Under the pieces are notes generated by a model. The model worked only from the letters and a program-made list of their open reading frames with translations, was not told the origin of the DNA and ran no database searches. Below are positions 63,313-64,000 of a stretch of 64,000 nt of DNA, one piece after another. The first letter of the stretch is position 1; every line of letters starts with the position of its first letter. Source of the DNA: Amycolatopsis sp. NBC_01480 (GTDB taxonomy: Bacteria; Actinomycetota; Actinomycetes; Mycobacteriales; Pseudonocardiaceae); NCBI RefSeq assembly GCF_036227205.1, contig NZ_CP109442.1:2852001-2916000 (forward strand), given 5' to 3'. Both the position numbers and the translations under genes were made by a program.

Positions 63313-64000
63313 TCAAAGGTCCCTCACTCGGGTGACAGCGAACAGGGCCGCCGCGACGCCGGCCAGCGGCGCCATCCACAGCGGCAGCACCCCTACAGCC
63401 AGCGCCCCCAGCCCGAACCCACACGACTGCACCGTGAACGACAACGAAAACCCCTCCGACCGGCGCTTCTCCGGAAGCAGCCGCTGCATATTCACCGAGG
63501 CGACCGCCACGAGCGGCCCCGTCGCGACTCCCACCAGCACCACACCGACCACCAGCCCGGCCCACCCGAGATTCGCGGCGACAACCGTCCCACCCACGAC
63601 GAAGCCGCCCAGAAACAGCCGGGGCCGGCCGACCTTCCCGCGCCACGCGTAGAAGGCGCTTCCCGCAATGCTCGCCCCGCACAACACGGCCACCACCAGC
63701 GGCGCCGCGGTGGCCGGAGCGCCAAGCCGCTGCACGAGAGGCAACGGCGCAACCTCGATCGTCGAGAGCAACAGCCCGACCGTGAACTGGCACGCCAACC
63801 ACGGCAAACAACGCGCCAGAGGGACTTTTGCGCCGGAGGCATCCGGGACGACGGGCATGTCCCCGGCGGGTCGCGGCTCCACCGGCCGCTCGGCTTGGCG
63901 CGGCGGGTCCGGACGGTGCGCCGGGTCCGCCGGGATCGAGCGCAGTGCAGTTCGTGGGTCCTGGTCCGACCGCGAGTCGGCGGGCATCGCGCTGGATTGT
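63313..64000 (-). CDS. MFS transporter, C-terminal half, partial
   Basis: The gene enters from beyond the right edge. The first 45 visible residues are a hydrophilic Pro/Arg/Asp-rich loop (the central loop of a 12-helix transporter), followed by five or six membrane segments: LARCLPWLACQFTVGLLLSTIEVAPLPLV, AAPLVVAVLCGASIAG, RLFLGGFVVGGTVVAANLGWAGLVVGVVLVGVATG and GFGLGALAVGVLPLWMAPLAGVAAALFAV. Substrate unknown. The ATG at 63987 is probably internal. Confidence 0.8.
   Translation of the reverse strand, partial: QSSAMPADSRSDQDPRTALRSIPADPAHRPDPPRQAERPVEPRPAGDMPVVPDASGAKVPLARCLPWLACQFTVGLLLSTIEVAPLPLVQRLGAPATAAPLVVAVLCGASIAGSAFYAWRGKVGRPRLFLGGFVVGGTVVAANLGWAGLVVGVVLVGVATGPLVAVASVNMQRLLPEKRRSEGFSLSFTVQSCGFGLGALAVGVLPLWMAPLAGVAAALFAVTRVRDL

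Noticed and set aside
63194..63652. Plus-strand 152-codon frame opposite the MFS gene
   Set aside because: Shadow of the transporter: low-complexity Pro/Thr/Ser translation without a domain.

Overview
The window looks like chromosomal DNA of a high-GC actinomycete of the Pseudonocardiaceae, most likely Amycolatopsis. The reasons are a mycothiol synthase (mshD), a GlnR carrying T9/D50/R52, an RsiG/AmfC-type anti-sigma factor, an XRE/DUF397 pair, F420-type enzymes, many GTG starts and leaderless promoters. From memory, the order LCP protein-phoU-pst-mshD-glnR-lmeA-thiX-cysA-sseC-nitrobindin-pabC-ygfZ-DUF3073 ... purM-purF-sterol-carrier ... purL ... purQ-purS follows M. tuberculosis Rv0822c down to Rv0787A, with accessory genes inserted. 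I saw no rRNA, tRNA, IS element, prophage or CRISPR array.

Layout. 0-12 kb: tail of a GGDEF protein, a giant LytR-CpsA-Psr protein, phoU facing pstSCAB (PHO boxes before phoU and pstS), mshD, glnR, lmeA, and a membrane thioredoxin. 12-25 kb: a sulfur operon (DUF4395, sulfurtransferase, SseC) behind a leaderless cysteine-containing leader peptide; a frameshifted MFS gene; a 32-residue membrane protein with a nitrobindin-like protein; pxpBC; pabC; ygfZ; rsiG with two c-di-GMP motifs; an asparaginase; DUF3073; a hydroxyacyl-CoA dehydrogenase; a frameshifted hydrolase. 25-30 kb: a cobalamin-riboswitch-controlled operon with a transcobalamin-like surface protein, EcfT, a double ATPase and the S component.

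30-46 kb: oxidoreductase, VanZ-like protein, acetyltransferase, purF-purM-arfB, two small membrane proteins, a NarL-type two-component system with a disrupted junction, an XRE/DUF397 unit with palindromic operators, a sterol-carrier protein divergent from a T7SS-associated-type protein, tandem GH25 lysozymes, a proline/glutamine-rich membrane protein and a pentapeptide-repeat protein. 46-53.5 kb: purL, a heterodimeric ABC exporter with complementary degenerate ATP sites, a flavin/F420 split-barrel protein, and purS-purQ. 53.7-64 kb is an accessory redox block: GMC oxidoreductase, LLM oxidoreductase, F420/NADP reductase-like protein, two LysR regulators, a metallo-beta-lactamase-fold protein, aldehyde dehydrogenase plus lactate 2-monooxygenase, and the end of an MFS transporter.

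Two families of about 50-bp palindromes (four and three copies) are scattered between genes. A cluster of nine 13-bp palindrome variants brackets the lactate monooxygenase gene and is the least explained signal in the window. Three probable frameshifts (near 15,715, 25,074 and 37,930) may be real decay or sequence errors. All functions are inferred by reading the sequence; no database search was possible.
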